Source: Nymphaea colorata
Lineage: Eukaryota > Streptophyta > Magnoliopsida > Nymphaeales > Nymphaeaceae
DNA length: 64,000 bases
Direction of reading: 5' to 3'
Assembly: GCF_008831285.2 (NCBI RefSeq)
Contig: NC_045150.1
Coordinates: forward strand, 11,885,868-11,949,867
Of this stretch, positions 48,591 through 61,377 are shown piece after piece (the first letter of the stretch is position 1; each line of letters starts with the position of its first letter). The position numbers were made by a program, and so were the translations under genes. The notes beneath the pieces are model-generated. The model was not told where the DNA came from. It worked only from the letters and a program-made list of their open reading frames with translations, and did not search any database.

Positions 48591-50297
48591 GGAATGTATA
48601 TATCACATGTTTGGGTTTAATCATTTATTGGGTTTAGATTGAGATTTGGTATGTAGTTTGTAATTGGATCTACATTTATTTTTGAGCAGATTCAAAATTA
48701 GATCAGTTGTTAGATATACCCAGTCCATTTACAATAGCAACTCTTAATATGCACTCAAGCTACAAAGATATGTAATCTTCATATTAAGGCAGCAGTTAGA
48801 CTTTCTGGGTGGGTGAGTAATAGAGACCCACTGTCCCACAGAGAGCAACAGCTGCAACACTCCTACCCAACCCCTTGTTTCACTATAGTACAAAGTTTGC
48901 TTTCAGGGTGCCAAAATCTCTCTTTTAGGTTGACACTTTAGATATTTGAAATGGAGACTGGCGCCTACCAGTCCCCATGAATGCCCTTGGGAACAAGTCG
49001 GATTTCGACTTTACAAAACTAAGATCCTGTTCAACTGAATTTGTATCTAGAATCCCATCTTTTTAAAATTAAATTTAGATCCAACTGGCAAAAAAATCCA
49101 ATGTTCATATGTAACCAGATAAGATCTTTATCAGACCTCAGCTATATATTAATTGGGTTTAGATTGCGGTTTGGCTTTGAAACTGCATACCAAAGTCTGT
49201 GGACTCGGTTAGTGATTTGATCTACAGTATTTATTTACCATATTCAAGTGAACGGGCTTGAAATCCGATCAGTTGTAAGAAATATCCAATCCATTTACAT
49301 CTGTTTCGACGATAGCAACCTATAACGGCCGCCATTCAAACTATAAAGATCTGAACTCTTGACGAACGTCCGACTCTGCCCTGCGAATATTGCTTTTCCT
49401 TATCTTGCATGGCCAATACCTGCGACTGTGAATTAAGGATATTTTATACCTTGTTGAAAAGGTTCTTATTCTTGTCATCATAGAAGTGTTCATGATACAA
49501 CATGTTTATAATGAATTATTTTTGCCCATGATTATTGAAGCAGGAGAGAATGTCATAGAGATCCAGATCCAATTCTCATATTTTCAGCTTTTATTTGTTG
49601 TATTGTTTTGTTTAGATCCAGATCCAGATCCAGGAATTTATATAATGGCGTTTCAGTCCTCATTTGTAAGCAGTCATAAAACTTAATAAAAACCCTAATA
49701 GAGATCTGTGTTCTTTTCCTTTTTACGTTCCATTTTTGCATTCCTCTCGATTCTCCCTAAATAATTATGCGTTGATCATGGATTAGAGGAGAAGCCCTCT
49801 TGGAATACTCATTTATCATTCAGGATCATACCATACGGGACGGTTGCTAAAGACCAAACTGTTTCTAAAAGAAATTGCCACAAAAAAAAAGAAAAAAACT
49901 TGTGGTCAAGAGACACTCCTGTACTGTTTGGAACTAGGGGCGGAGCCCAAGGAGGGCCGGCAGAGGCCCTGGCCCTCCATGATTTTTTTTTTTTAATTTA
50001 CATATGAATTGTTAAAAATTTTGTGTAAACTATATCAAAATTATAAAAAATGATATTTTGGCACTTTTCAAAATTTTGAAACCAGAAACCATAATTCAGC
50101 TTTCCGCTCCTATCCATAACCATGCCAAAATTCTACTTTTGAAGTTGTTTCCCAATCACCTTCATGCTAGAGACTTCAAACTAAATATTGAGATTAAATT
50201 ATGTAAGTACACCCAAATGAATTTCTCTAGAAATTTAAGTATCACGTTCCATGTTTTGCTTCAAAATTAACTATATCTAGCTGTATCACCTTATTTC

Positions 50298-50328
<31 letters not shown>

Positions 50329-51437
50329 CTTAGAGAGGGAGACATAGAACTGATAAAATGGAAAATTTATTATTAAAAAGGGTCATTTTAAACCATGTCT
50401 AAATGTACTATAAATCGTCACTAAAAGCTCCATATAATGTTGTTAATGCTTTCATTGCACAGTCATATTTTGCCACGGTTTTCAAAATATTTTGCCGTCC
50501 GCTTACATTCAGTAGTTGGCTGCTTTTGAGTTTTATATATATATATATATATGACCTATCATTATGCACAAAGTCTACTGCAATGCATTGGATTGCATGT
50601 GTGAGAGGTCGGACTCCTTAAAGTGACAAGTTCTTTGGCCATCCATCCATCCATCCGCATGTCGTGGTACACTTGTCACTGGAACAATCCAACAACCTTT
50701 TGTATACACATTAAGACTATATATACTCATAAATATACTTCATAATTTGTAAATCGAATCTGACCATACGGCTTACAATGAGTACACGTAGTCTTAATGC
50801 TTAGTTAGTTCATATATTAAACGAAATATATATGAAAGATAAGTGAAATGACTACAAAGTACCATCTCATCAACTTAATTTTGATTATGCATAAATCCTT
50901 TTATCGGATGCTCCCAAAGAGACGATTGGAAAGGCAAATAACGGTATGGAACATCAATCAGATTGATAGGGCGGTCTATAACTAAAACCTCTACTTTATT
51001 CGGACGAAGCGAGAGTAAGTCGAGGGTGGCGTGTGTGAGTTTCCAAACAGATCACATGGTAAGTAGAAAATGGGGCCTAATCAGGCGGTTGTCCGAGGGC
51101 GAAATGTGTTGCTGGTCTATTGGGAGGAAGCGCAGGCGTGGCGCCGAGTGCGCTTCACAAGCGTCAGAGCAACCGGCCTTTCCAACCGACTTTGAGTCAG
51201 CCGCTGTCGCCATTCTTAATTTGGCGATTCCTTCCAGGTGTGGCGCTTCAAGCAAGACGACAGCACAGTAATCTCACGAGGCTGGTGTGCATGTCTCTCT
51301 CTCTCTGTGGTGCAGGTTCTGTGGGACTGTTCGTAGGCATTGTTAAAGGGCCCTGTTCCCCATTTGCTCGTGGTTGCATGCCCTTGTGCTATCAAGGTCG
51401 GAAGCTTCAGGTTGTGATGCGGTAGAAGAGGCGAATA
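48591..51437. other. spacer between the two AAP genes
   Basis: I see no gene here. The spacer contains the 3' end of AAP copy 1, one copy of the dispersed AT-rich repeat at about 49930-50060, a (GA)n run at about 50299-50330, a (TA)n run at 50534-50552, and the promoter of AAP copy 2. The frames at 50963-51425 and 51216-51728 (minus) overlap each other and resemble nothing known. Confidence 0.5.
49930..50060. repeat. dispersed AT-rich repeat, copy 5
   Basis: The copy opens with AGGGGCGGAGCCCAAGGAGG and GGCCCTCCATGA, then a T-run and 'gaattgttaaaaattttgtg', ending near AAAATGATATTTTGGC. It is in the opposite orientation to, or a rearranged form of, the copies near 1-2.4 kb. Confidence 0.5.
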
Positions 51438-54400
51438 ATGGAGGGGGCAGAGAGTAGAAGCATGGCGTGTATCGAAAGCGGAGGTCAAGACTTTGTTGGT
51501 CGTGGAGATGAAGGCGATGGCGGTCATGTTAGGACTGGTAAGGTTTTTTCTGTGTTCAACTACACGGGATATTGAATCATTGATGTTCGGCGTCTGAAAA
51601 GAAATCCCCTGTTCGTGTCTCTGTTCTGTTGCGCACATACACATGAAGAGAGAGAGAGAGAGAGAGTGTGAAAGAAATAAATCAGGAAACCCTCTCCTTT
51701 GATGTGAAAAGGCGGTTCGTTCGATCACCTCTTGAACTGAGTTTGCAATTCGGTTTATTCGTTCTTTTCTGTCTGTCGCTTAAAAAAGGAAGAAATTCAT
51801 AAATAATATATACTTTCTTCCCTATCCTTATAAACAAATCTTAGATTTATAATCTAGAAAGTGTTTGAAAAATTCAATGGTAGGCAAGATCATGGCTTAA
51901 AAACTTCCAAAAAGAAGAAAAACTTGATGATGTTCATGCCTTAAATGCTGATCAAGTAGCAAACATTTCCCTCATACAGGTTGTGTCTGTAACGTTGGTT
52001 CTGATTGCTTGGTTTGGTGCATCATGCATTTGATTGATTTACAGGGACGGTCTGGACTGCAACTGCTCATATTATAACGGCAGTTATAGGAGCAGGGGTT
52101 CTAGGGCTGCCATGGAGCGTAGCTCAGCTTGGCTGGGTTCTGGGCCCTGCTGCCATCCTTCTCTTTGCCTGGGTTACCTATTACACAGCCCTCCTTCTAG
52201 CAGACTGCTACAGATACCCTGACAAAGCCGCCGGCCAGAGAAACCGTGTCTACATGGATGCAGTGAGTACCATTCTAGGTACACTACTCATCTACTTCTC
52301 CTATCTACCTTCTGTTCAGATTACATGCACACTGCACAGTAAAACGCAAAGAGATGCAATTGCTAAGGATCTGTTCACATTGTGGCCTCTTGTGCCGCTG
52401 AGTTCATGAGCATCATCAGTCGTCACCGGTCATGAGATCAGCCTGAATAAACCCCACCCCAAGTCAGTTTTTCTTCTTTTTCTTTTTCAATATTTATTTA
52501 GAAGAAACCGATTGGGAGCATAAAATTCTCAAAACCATACCCTTAACTTCAAGGTTCTAAGGCTCTAAGCGTGATAAAGGGTGATAGTGACCATAGGATT
52601 CGAACCTTCGAATCCCTTGACTGTTGGTCGTCTTGTCTGGTTGCACTATGGCCTTAAGAGGCATAGCCCAACTCGGATTTGATCATTGAAAATTGAACGG
52701 GTCGAAGTTTACCTTACAACCTCAATCATGTTAACGGGTCGGATTTGTTCAAGAATTTTGGCCCAATAAACCCGTTCAAGCAGAACTGGTGGGACTTTAC
52801 AATTTCAACATGTTCAAAGTTTCAATCTCCAAAAAAAATTCTAGACTGCATGTCCTGTTTGTTATAGTTATGTAAATAATGAAAAGGTTTACCTTGACTT
52901 TTTTGTCAACGTTTGAGGCTTTGAGCTTAATATAATGAAACTGAGAAGTTTGAATATGTTCTTACTGGCTTTAAACTGAGGTCTAATCCTATATTATGGT
53001 TCTAAACAGAGCTCGGTCCAAGTTTTCTGGACTCAAATGGAGATTGGGTCAACCTTAATTAGGAGCCGTTGGATATTAGAAACACATTACGAGTGTTTCC
53101 TGAACCTGCCTCAAAATGTGCAAGTGTTTTATGAACCAATCTCCAATTTGAGATAGATTTATAGAACACACGCAATTCCTAATGCCATGAGGTGTTAGCA
53201 TCTGATAAAGAGCGAGCATCATTCAGATTTGAACTAGCTAGCAACTGGTTGCCGCCCTGGCCCAAACAGTTGGGCTATGGCTCACGCCCTCTGGCGGCCA
53301 ACCGTGGTTGTTTTAGGCAACCGAGGAAACTAAACGAGACAACTCAGAAAACTTCACGAAACAAAATAAAAGATTTGCTCTTCATGCCCCATGCCTCTGA
53401 AATTAGAAGTGTCAATGTTACTCCGGTAGGATGTGTTCATGAAGGATTAATGCTGAAATTCTTGTGCCTACTGATAAAATCTCAATCTTGTGGTCTTATT
53501 TTTAAATTTTCCTGTCGGCATATTATGGTGAGATTTTGCCCAATCCCAGGCAGCCAATAAGAAATTGTTTTTTCCCCTAGGTTCTTGCTACCACTTGTAA
53601 TGAATGGAACCTTTTCATTGAATCTAAATTTCAGTGTGCATCCCACTATTATCAGCTGAAGAAAACTGATAAAATTGAACAATATTTTTGGATCTGAATC
53701 AAATTTAATATCTTTCAACTCTGTAAAAGCTCATCAATTGTGCAGTTGATTTTCACTTTCCTTTTCAGGGCCTAAACAGGAGAAGCTGTGTGGAGTTGCC
53801 CAACATATCGATCTGTGGGGAGCTTTGATTGGATACACTATAACAACTTCCACAAGCATGATGTGAGTTTTTCATGTTCTTGAGTTAGAAGAAGCTACAA
53901 CAAGAACCTTTTTGTTGTTACAGAATGTATATAAGCTTTAGCTCTTTTGCTTGTAAAAGGGTTTTGTTACATTCATGATATTTTGTAGTCCATCTGCTTA
54001 TGTTAATGCGTGCAAGTTGCAGAAATTGTGTAAAATGTGATTTAATGTTATGAAGTTTGGAGTTATGAACAGGGCAGTGAAGAAATCAAACTGTTTCCAC
54101 AAATACGGTCATGATTCAGAGTGTCGAATGTCCGGCAATCTGTATATGATACTCTTTGGAGTAATTGAGATTGTGCTAGCTCAACTTCCGAACCTTGAGA
54201 AAGTTACATTGCTCTCTATCATAGCAGCGATCATGTCGTTCGCGTACTCGCTCATTGGCCTGGGCTTGTGTATCGCTAAAGTAGCAATGAATGGAAAGCT
54301 AAAAGGATCTTTAACAGGAACAGAAGTGAACGATGGTGGTATGTCCTTGGCAACGAAGACATGGAATGCCTTCCAAGCTTTGGGGAACATTGCTTTTGCA

Positions 54401-55967
54401 TATACTTATGCAGTCGTTCTCATTGAAATACAGGTAAAGAAATTATTTCTTCTCGTTTTCTTCCTCTGCTTTCTTCACAAAAACTATGATTTGACTGCAG
54501 TCTGCAGTGGTTTCTCTCACCTTCTCTTTTCCTTCATGGAAAAGACAATGAAGACCTGCTATATATTTTTCAATGTGATTCAGGTATAGATGGAGCTTAG
54601 ATGTACTCTTTATTCTCTAGAGTGGAAGTTACTTCTGTTCTTTGCTATTTTTTTGTTTTTTTTCTTTTGTGATTTAAAAGTTGAAAGCTTTTGATCAATT
54701 CTAAGAAAGTCGCTTTGTATGTAAGCTCCCGTTAATTCTTCCAGCAAGTTGCCCTTTATGCAGCATCATTTCTTCCTTATCTTCTTCTGTGGAACTCAAG
54801 AGGTTCTTTTGAAAACTTTGTAGGATACAATGAAATCACCACCGCCGGAGAACGAGTCCATGAGGAGAGCTAACTTTTATGCAGTTGGGGTGACAACAGT
54901 GTTCTATATGACTCTTGGTTGCATTGGATATGCTGCATTTGGCAACTCATCTCCGGGAAATTTCCTCACTGGCTTTGGCTTCTACGAACCTTACTGGCTT
55001 ATTGACATTGGCAACATTTGTGTCATCGTTCATCTTGTTGGTGCTTACCAGGTAAGGGGAAAGAGTTGTCATGCCGTTTGTTAATTAGTATGTAGATAAG
55101 GGAGCTAGTATTAAAAAATATCATTTCCAGGCTTTTCTCGATGAGTGTTTTCTCGGTTCTATATCACCCGAAGGTTTGTTTTTCTCTAGAAAATTTCTAG
55201 AATTCAAAACTAGTAAAAAATGTGAAGAAATAATAGAAAAATTATGAATATTTGAGTTGTCTACTTATTTTCTTACAAAATCAAAATTCAAATCATTCAA
55301 TAATATGTTGAGAGAAACCTAAAAAATTTTAAATTGCATTAAAGAATTTTTTTCAAGAACTAACTAAGCTTCAACTGTATTTCTAAAGGTGCTAGCTCAT
55401 TTGCTTCTCTTCCTCTCCTTAGGGATATGCTTGCTAATATCAATGCAGTCAAAACTTCAATGCCAATTCTCTGTAGACCGAAGACAGCAGATCGTTGCAA
55501 AGATAATTTACATTGGCAATTCATGCTTGTGTATACAGGTGTATGCACAACCAATTTTCTTTCATCTTGAGAATTGGATTGCTAAGTCATGGCCTGCATT
55601 CTACACTCGGGACAAAGTTTACCGGATCAGCCTGCCAAAAACGACGACCATGTTCGAGTTCACAATCATGCGGTTGGTCGTCCGCTCATCGTTCATTGTT
55701 TTGATGACACTCGTGGCGATGATCATACCATTTTTCAACGCAGTCATGGGTTTGCTCGGCGCACTCACATTTTGGCCCTTGACAGTTTACTTTCCGGTGT
55801 CTATGTACATGGTTCAGGAGAAGGTCAAGAGACAGACGTTCACATGGTTCAGGTTGAAGTTCCTGGACTTGATTTCCATGGTTGTATGTATACTAGCAGC
55901 TGTGGGATCAGTTGCTGGAATAATAGACAGCCTCAAGCATGCTGCCCCTTTTAAGAGCTCTTACTAG
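51438..55967 (+). CDS. AAP: amino acid permease (AAP family), tandem copy 2
   Basis: This is the second proton-coupled amino acid permease. Exons 51438-51537, 52045-52278, 53769-53862, 54073-54433, 54824-55051 and 55539-55967 join in phase and give 481 aa. Exons 2 to 6 have exactly the lengths of those in the upstream copy (234, 94, 361, 228 and 429 nt), which shows a tandem duplication. Hallmarks are TVWTATAHIITAVIGAGVLG, YRYPDKAAGQRNRVYMDAV, GNLYMILFGVIEIVLAQLPN, AAFGNSSPGNFLTGFGFYEP and YFPVSMYMVQEKV. The first exon is longer and only loosely similar (MEGAESRSMACIESGGQ...); an in-frame TAG at 51423 lies upstream, and ATG 51462 is an alternative start. Divergence is greatest at the N-terminus and in the loop before TM8 (KVYRISLPKTTTMFE). 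Confidence 0.95.
52470..52668 (-). mobile_element. possible divergent SINE-like retroposon, copy C
   Basis: On the minus strand the stretch runs from GGCCATAGTGCAACCAGACA through GGTTCGAATCCTATGGTCAC, where GGTTCGAATCC fits the tRNA box B exactly, to an A-rich end (plus-strand TTCTTTTTCTTTTTC). The motif GGTCACT-ATC after box B recalls copies A and B. I see no target-site duplication, so the ends are uncertain. It lies in intron 2 of AAP copy 2. Confidence 0.45.
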
Positions 55968-56124
55968 AGACACTCTATACCTCACCTGGTTTCACGGTGA
56001 TCCTCCATTGACAGATCATTTATTTGGTATCAATTTGGCCAAAGAAGTCCTTTTTGGGCCAACCAACCGACAAGTTCTGCTTCAATCCTCTTCATAGAGT
56101 GTTCATCACAATCAACCAGAAGTG

Positions 56125-57603
56125 TTGCTGGAAGAGTTCATTCTGTAAATTTGTGATGAAGTGGCTGTTGAGATGCAAGCTGACATGGTGAGAGTGAAAA
56201 CTCTATACATGTATCATCATCATTATCCTTATCATTATTTTTGTTCGCGACCTTGAGAATCCGAACTCGGGCTTAGAGACTTTGTAACTGGCCTCATAAA
56301 ACTGAAGTCGAGTGCTCCTTGCTTCCTGCGGTGGAGCCACATCTTGGCTGGTGTATTGTCCAGCCCCATAAAATATCTTTATTTTCACATAGACGCTTTT
56401 AAATATTTGCTGATTTATATATATTGTTGCTCTTTAAAGTAAAAAAGCTTTTAGATTAATGTCCCTTGGCTCAAAATTTCTAGATCCACCACTGTTTGCT
56501 TTTAAAGCCCATGCCTGCTTTGGGTTATGCAAAATCTATTCCTGGTTTGGCTTATGTAGGGAGTTGATGCTCACAAAAAAATCTAACTAACGACTCGCCT
56601 TGACCAGCTATGCCATTTCTTTTGGGCTACACATGTTGCATTATTGGTAGGAAGGTGGTTCATATTTCTTTCTGCAATAGTTTTTAGCGTTCTTTAGGAT
56701 ATTCCAGAATAAGTTTCTGTTCTTTTAAAATATACTTGAAGAGGTATCTTACTGGATATATATAATACGGAATGGATCCTGATTTTCCCTCAAAAAGTCC
56801 AGCGAGACATTGGTAGGGTCGAGCTCTATACGAAACCAGGGTTCCAATTAATTATGCACCAACTTAAGTTCTGCCGAGTTAATTAGGAAGCAATTGTAAA
56901 TCTCTTAAGGTGCGGAGTTTTTTGACAACCACATGTGGAGTCTCCTCATTGCAGGAGGATCAATGTCATACATATGAGTAAATAAAACCAGTCCTAAAAT
57001 CAGATTAGCTTCTCAAGTCTCTTCTCTTCTAAAATTCACCAATAGTGAATGATAGTAGCCGTTGCACCCATCGAGATTATTATTGAACACTGACAATTAA
57101 CACATGTTGTTTAAGATAATACAACACAAATCGGCATTTTAATGGCGCCACAGTTAAGAAACTGCGACGGCTGGAGATTCTAAGGTACGTTTCATACAAG
57201 AACAGAACCAATCTATCAGCTACATACGTTTCATACAAGAACAGAACCAATCTATCAGCTACATACGTTTCATACAAGAACAGAACCAATCTATCAGCTA
57301 CATACATTTCATACAAGAACAACAGAACCAATCTATCAGCTACATACATTTCATACAAGAAAAACAGAACCCAAGCGAAGCCCTTCACCTATTTACACCC
57401 TCGTTTTAGTTCACTTACAGGAGGTGAATCTGTAGGAAGCATAAGACATGGTGCCATTAGTCCAACTATGGTGCACAAGTTCAGCTTTGGCTCCCTCACC
57501 AGCAGCACCCATCGCCACATGCAGCGGGTAAAAATGGTCAGGCCAAGGATGCGCCATTTTTGCATACGGCGCCTTGTTCAGATAGTCGTTAACATCTTCA
57601 TAC
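56125..57603. repeat. segmental duplication, unit 1 (3' end of LigB gene and its flank)
   Basis: This segment includes the last exon of the LigB gene and about 1.3 kb beyond its stop codon. It is a direct repeat of 62783-63485. Shared blocks include GGAAGAGTTCATTCT near both left ends, TTGACAACCACAT, CCTCATTGCAGGAG, AACCAGTCCTAAAATC and the exon itself. The unit here is longer, partly through the 39-bp array at 57188-57372. Confidence 0.8.
57188..57372. repeat. 39-bp tandem array in the 3' flank of the LigB gene
   Basis: Three exact 39-bp units begin at 57188, 57227 and 57266, each starting CGTTTCATACAAGAACAGAA and ending TCTATCAGCTACATA. They are followed by a 42-bp variant and a partial unit. 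The array lies 40-220 bp past the stop codon, probably in the 3' untranslated region. The duplicated segment at 63220-63265 holds only one such unit, so the array grew after the duplication. Confidence 0.9.
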
Positions 57604-58701
57604 CTACATAAGAATTATTCAGGAAAAACAATCAACAGAATCAGGTTTCCCACAAGTATAATAATCTTCTAAACTTGTTTTTGGTGAATCAGTATGACAG
57701 GGTTCAGAATAAGTGAAAACAGTGGGCAACATTGTCAGTATAAAATAACCACACGGAAGCTGTGGTTTCAACAGCACGCTGTATAAGCCAAGCTCGAATG
57801 GAGTATATCAAAAGATTTTAACCCTATAAACAAGAAGTCCCAAATTGTAAGGTTACAGGGGTTCCTTGGCCTGAAGCAGCCAACCAGGTATATAAATCAC
57901 ATATGAGAGAAATTGGTTCAGACTTGTGGTTTGCAAAAACATTGTTGTCAAAGAAGGAATGCCATGGATGCCATATATTTGCTGGGTCACAAGGATCATC
58001 AACTCACATTTGTGAAGCTCAGGCTCCACACAAGCTTAAGAACTGATTAGTTCCCAAAAATACATAATCTGCCAAATCATTTTCCAAGAAAACCCATCAT
58101 CTTTACCTTTAGTCTGTCTCATCAAACATGCTGAACAAAAGCTGTTGGACTTACCAGAAAAGATACAAAAGTAATGCAATCTATGGTGGCCATCTAGAGG
58201 CCCAAAGAGCTTATTCGATTTCAATCAAGTTTCAGGAGGAGAACTCTGATTTACATGCCAATGGAGGAAACGGATGCATTGCATTTTCATGTGGTGTGTA
58301 ATTCGAAGTTTCAAATGCATTCTGCCAGCTGCATTTTGTGCATCGCATGACCAGCATTGTCTACGACAAGGACAAACGGATCCCGTCCCCTTGAGCATTG
58401 TTATTTCCAGGATATCATCTTCTCTGGAACGCAGTGTTCCACAGAATCAAGCAAGCTCAAAGGGTTAGTATAATAGTAAAAGCCTTGGCTGTGACATGGA
58501 CAAACGGATTCCGTTCCCTTGAGCATTGTTCCAAAATCCGTGTACCTCTTGTAGCTAGAGGACATGTAGGATCTTTTAAATGCTAATCCAAGGAACTAGA
58601 AATAGGTTTTCCTATGCCTTCAGTTCACAGAGAAAAAAACTAATGATCATCTAGCATCCATATAGATTGTTCAGATTTAGATTTCCTCTTGACTACGACT
58701 A

Positions 58702-58735
<34 letters not shown>

Positions 58736-60535
58736 TGCATTGAGGAGACTGTCCTTCAGCCATGTATCAAAATCCAACGCCCACTTGGGTGGAGGTGCAC
58801 CATCAGGACCCATGGTCCTCAGGTTGTGGGTGGCACTTCCTGACCCCATGATCAATACACCTTCCTCCTTCAGCGGGCTCAACGCTTTGCCCATGTTGTA
58901 GTGATACTGCGCATCCTTATGAAGCTGAATGGAGAGTTGGCATACGGGTATATCGGCATCCGGGTACATCAGCATCAGCGGCACCCATGCACCATGATCC
59001 AGTCCCCTGCTCCTCTCCTCTTTCACTTTCTTGAAACCTGCAACCTCAAGCAACTCCTTCACTCGCATCGCCAGCTCTGGTGCGCCTGGTGCAGGGTACT
59101 TCAGCTGCTCAAGGGCAAGATCAGCCATAAACAGACCGGCTTTAGTAACAGCTCTTACTATTATAAGTTACGAAAGCAACCGGGGACATAATCAGGAAGA
59201 TTTCAAAAATAATATCATTTATGAAGTAAGATAAGGCTATTTGGAGTTCTATACAAGATACATCAAAGACCATTGCATGCACCTTCAGCACCCTCTTGTC
59301 AGTGTACAGGTGTGATAATAAACTGGTAAGAGAAGTGACGTTTGACATTGAGCGGCTTTACTAGTTCTTTATTATAATTTTGGCAACTTAAGCATCAATC
59401 TCATTGAACTCTGTGATTATACATCTTACCTAACTATCCTTGTGGATTTTCACCAGCAATGACATGGGAATTCTGAAATTAGATCTTTGTCTTGTTGGTG
59501 ATTCCTTGCTACCGACTTGCGTCTCTGTTCTGTACCGCCGTGTTCTGTTCCAGTCTTTATTGCAGGAGCACGAGAGCTCCGTCTTCTCTGGCTATCTTAT
59601 CTCTTCTTCCTGTCCCTACTTTCGGCCTATTTACTTATTTAAGAGTTAAACTTTCTATTGCAAGAAAGAAGGTTGGGAAGAGATGGAGAAAAATAATCCA
59701 ATACAAGCCTGTTGTGCAGTAAACAACACATTTGATGTCAAATGTATGCTGATGCTAAATTTGTGCAAGGAAAATCGTTCAAGAACCCAAAAAAACAATA
59801 GCACCATAAAAATTTCACTACAATCAAAAGAAAAAAATATTGGATCCTCAAATAATTGGACAGAATATCTCGTTGGAAGGCATGGGAGTCGAAGGATTGG
59901 ACCCGGAGAAAAAGGGAAAAAAATTCGCATTTCCACCCAGCAGGCATCCGATTAAAGCCATGAATAAATACTAACATTCATCCTAACAAAACAGACCAGG
60001 CGTTTCTTGAAACTATCAAGATTTCACTGCAGCAACCTCCAACTCCATGGTGCCAAGAGGAACGTAATGAAATATCCCTTATTTTTAGACGATTTTGTTC
60101 ATGGCGGAATGCTACCGTATGATATGTACATATCTACAGGAAAACTTGGAATTGTTCTGCACCAGTTCGATCGTGTTCAAGAAAATTAATGGGCACCCAA
60201 CAACGGAATCGTGTCAACGTCCCACAATCATTCACCAGGTGATCCGATAGAGAGCAGTGGAACACCGAACCATCCAGAATGAGATCAGAGAAAGAGACGG
60301 GCACCTGGTACATGGGCTTGGGGAAGCCGTAGAAATCATAGATGGTAGCATTGGTGGTGGAGATGACGTTGACGCAGGGCTCGGCTGTCTCCCAATGGCC
60401 GGAGATGACCAGAATGGCTTTGGGCCTCTGCCCGGGCATCACCTTCTCCCTCCATGACTGCAGAAACTTCCTCGCCGGAACCCCTTCGTCAATCGACAGC
60501 ATCGGCGACCCGTGAGATATGTAGAACGTGTCCAT
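57411..60535 (-). CDS. LIGB: LigB-family extradiol dioxygenase (4,5-DOPA dioxygenase-like)
   Basis: The product is a non-haem iron ring-cleaving dioxygenase of the LigB superfamily, probably cytosolic. Three exons on the minus strand, 60535-60305, 59104-58734 and 57603-57411, join in phase with GT-AG introns and give 264 aa, the usual length. Metal-site and catalytic histidines are visible: His8 in ISHGSP, His47 in SGHWET, His114 in GLDHGAWVP, and His224 and His229 in [15 protein letters not shown]. The active-site loop reads [10 protein letters not shown]; betalain-forming DODA enzymes carry an HPSNxTP-like motif there instead, so this is the general plant LigB type, whose natural substrate is not settled. 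The ATG is preceded by a CT repeat (60536-60579), and intron 2 begins in a GA repeat, so the donor GTCTCTCTC is itself microsatellite. Its 3' end is duplicated at 62783-63485. Confidence 0.93.
58371..58530. repeat. direct repeat pair in LigB intron 2
   Basis: GGACAAACGGATCCCGTCCC at 58371 and GGACAAACGGATTCCGTTCC at 58498 begin two near-identical stretches of about 33 bp, each ending CCTTGAGCATTGTT. They are non-coding. Confidence 0.8.
58706..58732. repeat. (GA)n microsatellite at a splice donor
   Basis: The GA run abuts the 3' end of LigB exon 2, so on the gene's strand the intron starts with GT followed by a (CT)n run. Confidence 0.95.
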
Positions 60536-60547
60536 CTCTCTCTCTCT

Positions 60548-60579
<32 letters not shown>
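60536..60579. repeat. (CT)n microsatellite in the LigB leader
   Basis: A CT run with a CCCTCC interruption directly precedes, on the gene's strand as GA repeats, the LigB start codon. The first AAP gene has the same arrangement: a GA run touching the ATG. Confidence 0.95.
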
Positions 60580-60584
<5 letters not shown>

Positions 60585-60867
60585 GCGATGGCGGCCGGAA
60601 ATGCGGAAGAACCAGGGATTTAAGAAGTGGCGACACCTAAATTTACGCGTTTGCATGATTTATTTCAAATTATGAGACAATCATGTTGACTTGAAAAGTT
60701 TGGCTATTTATTTAAACACTTTTCGAATCGAATTCAACGTGTCCGTGAGAGCAGTGACACGTTTCCAACTTCATGATCGCAAGGTTCGGATCCCTTCAAA
60801 GTTTGTAGAAGCAGTTTGTAGAACATTGGCCTTCTGAAGAAAAAAATCTTTCCTCTTACGTTACGTA

Positions 60868-61006
60868 AGAGAAGTAGGTGGGTGGGAATGGTTAGATGGC
60901 TATAAATGTGGAATTGAGAAGTAGGTGGGTGGGAATGGTTAGATGGCTGGAATCGAGAAGTAGGTGGGTGGGAATCGTTAGACGGTTATAAATCTGAAAT
61001 TGAAAA
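60868..61006. repeat. three tandem units of 39-47 bp
   Basis: Three units begin AGAAGTAGGTGGGTGGGAAT; the first and third contain GGCTATAAAT or GGTTATAAAT and are about 47 bp, the middle one lacks this and is about 39 bp. The array lies about 330 bp upstream of the LigB start codon. Confidence 0.88.
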
Positions 61007-61377
61007 TATATTTTTGATGTGTGTGACTTTTCTTAATTTGAAAAAGGCGAACCAAGAAGAAAAAAAAGGAGGAAGTTTAGGGAGGAATAAACTTTCTGGC
61101 TCTCTTCTTCCTCCTCCCTTCTTTCTTCCTCTTTTCTCTTTCCTTTTTTCTTCATCCCTCATTCCTTTCTTCCTCCTTCTTTTCCTTCAGCCCATCAAAC
61201 ACTACCTAAAGAGCTATTCCAATTAAAAAATATTAATGTAAACGTGGGCCTTTTCCTGAAAAGGTCTAATTGTTACGTCATGGTGGTCAATTGTGATGTT
61301 ATAAACAATAGGAAGAAATATAGGAGAGTTAAGTGAACATAGGCTGTACATGAGTTGAATAGCTCGAGCTCGAGCTC

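Noticed and set aside
52590-52620. tRNA gene suggested by a perfect GGTTCGAATCC box on the minus strand
   Set aside because: No acceptor stem, anticodon arm or proper box A can be placed at tRNA distances; it fits a SINE-like remnant better.
57188-57372. CRISPR-like array of regular repeats
   Set aside because: Units are contiguous with no unique spacers, and the DNA is plant nuclear.
57080-57388. Minus-strand frame with five repeats of a LYETYVADRLVLF-like block
   Set aside because: It is the 39-bp array in the 3' flank of LigB read by chance; it lies beyond the LigB stop codon and has no family.
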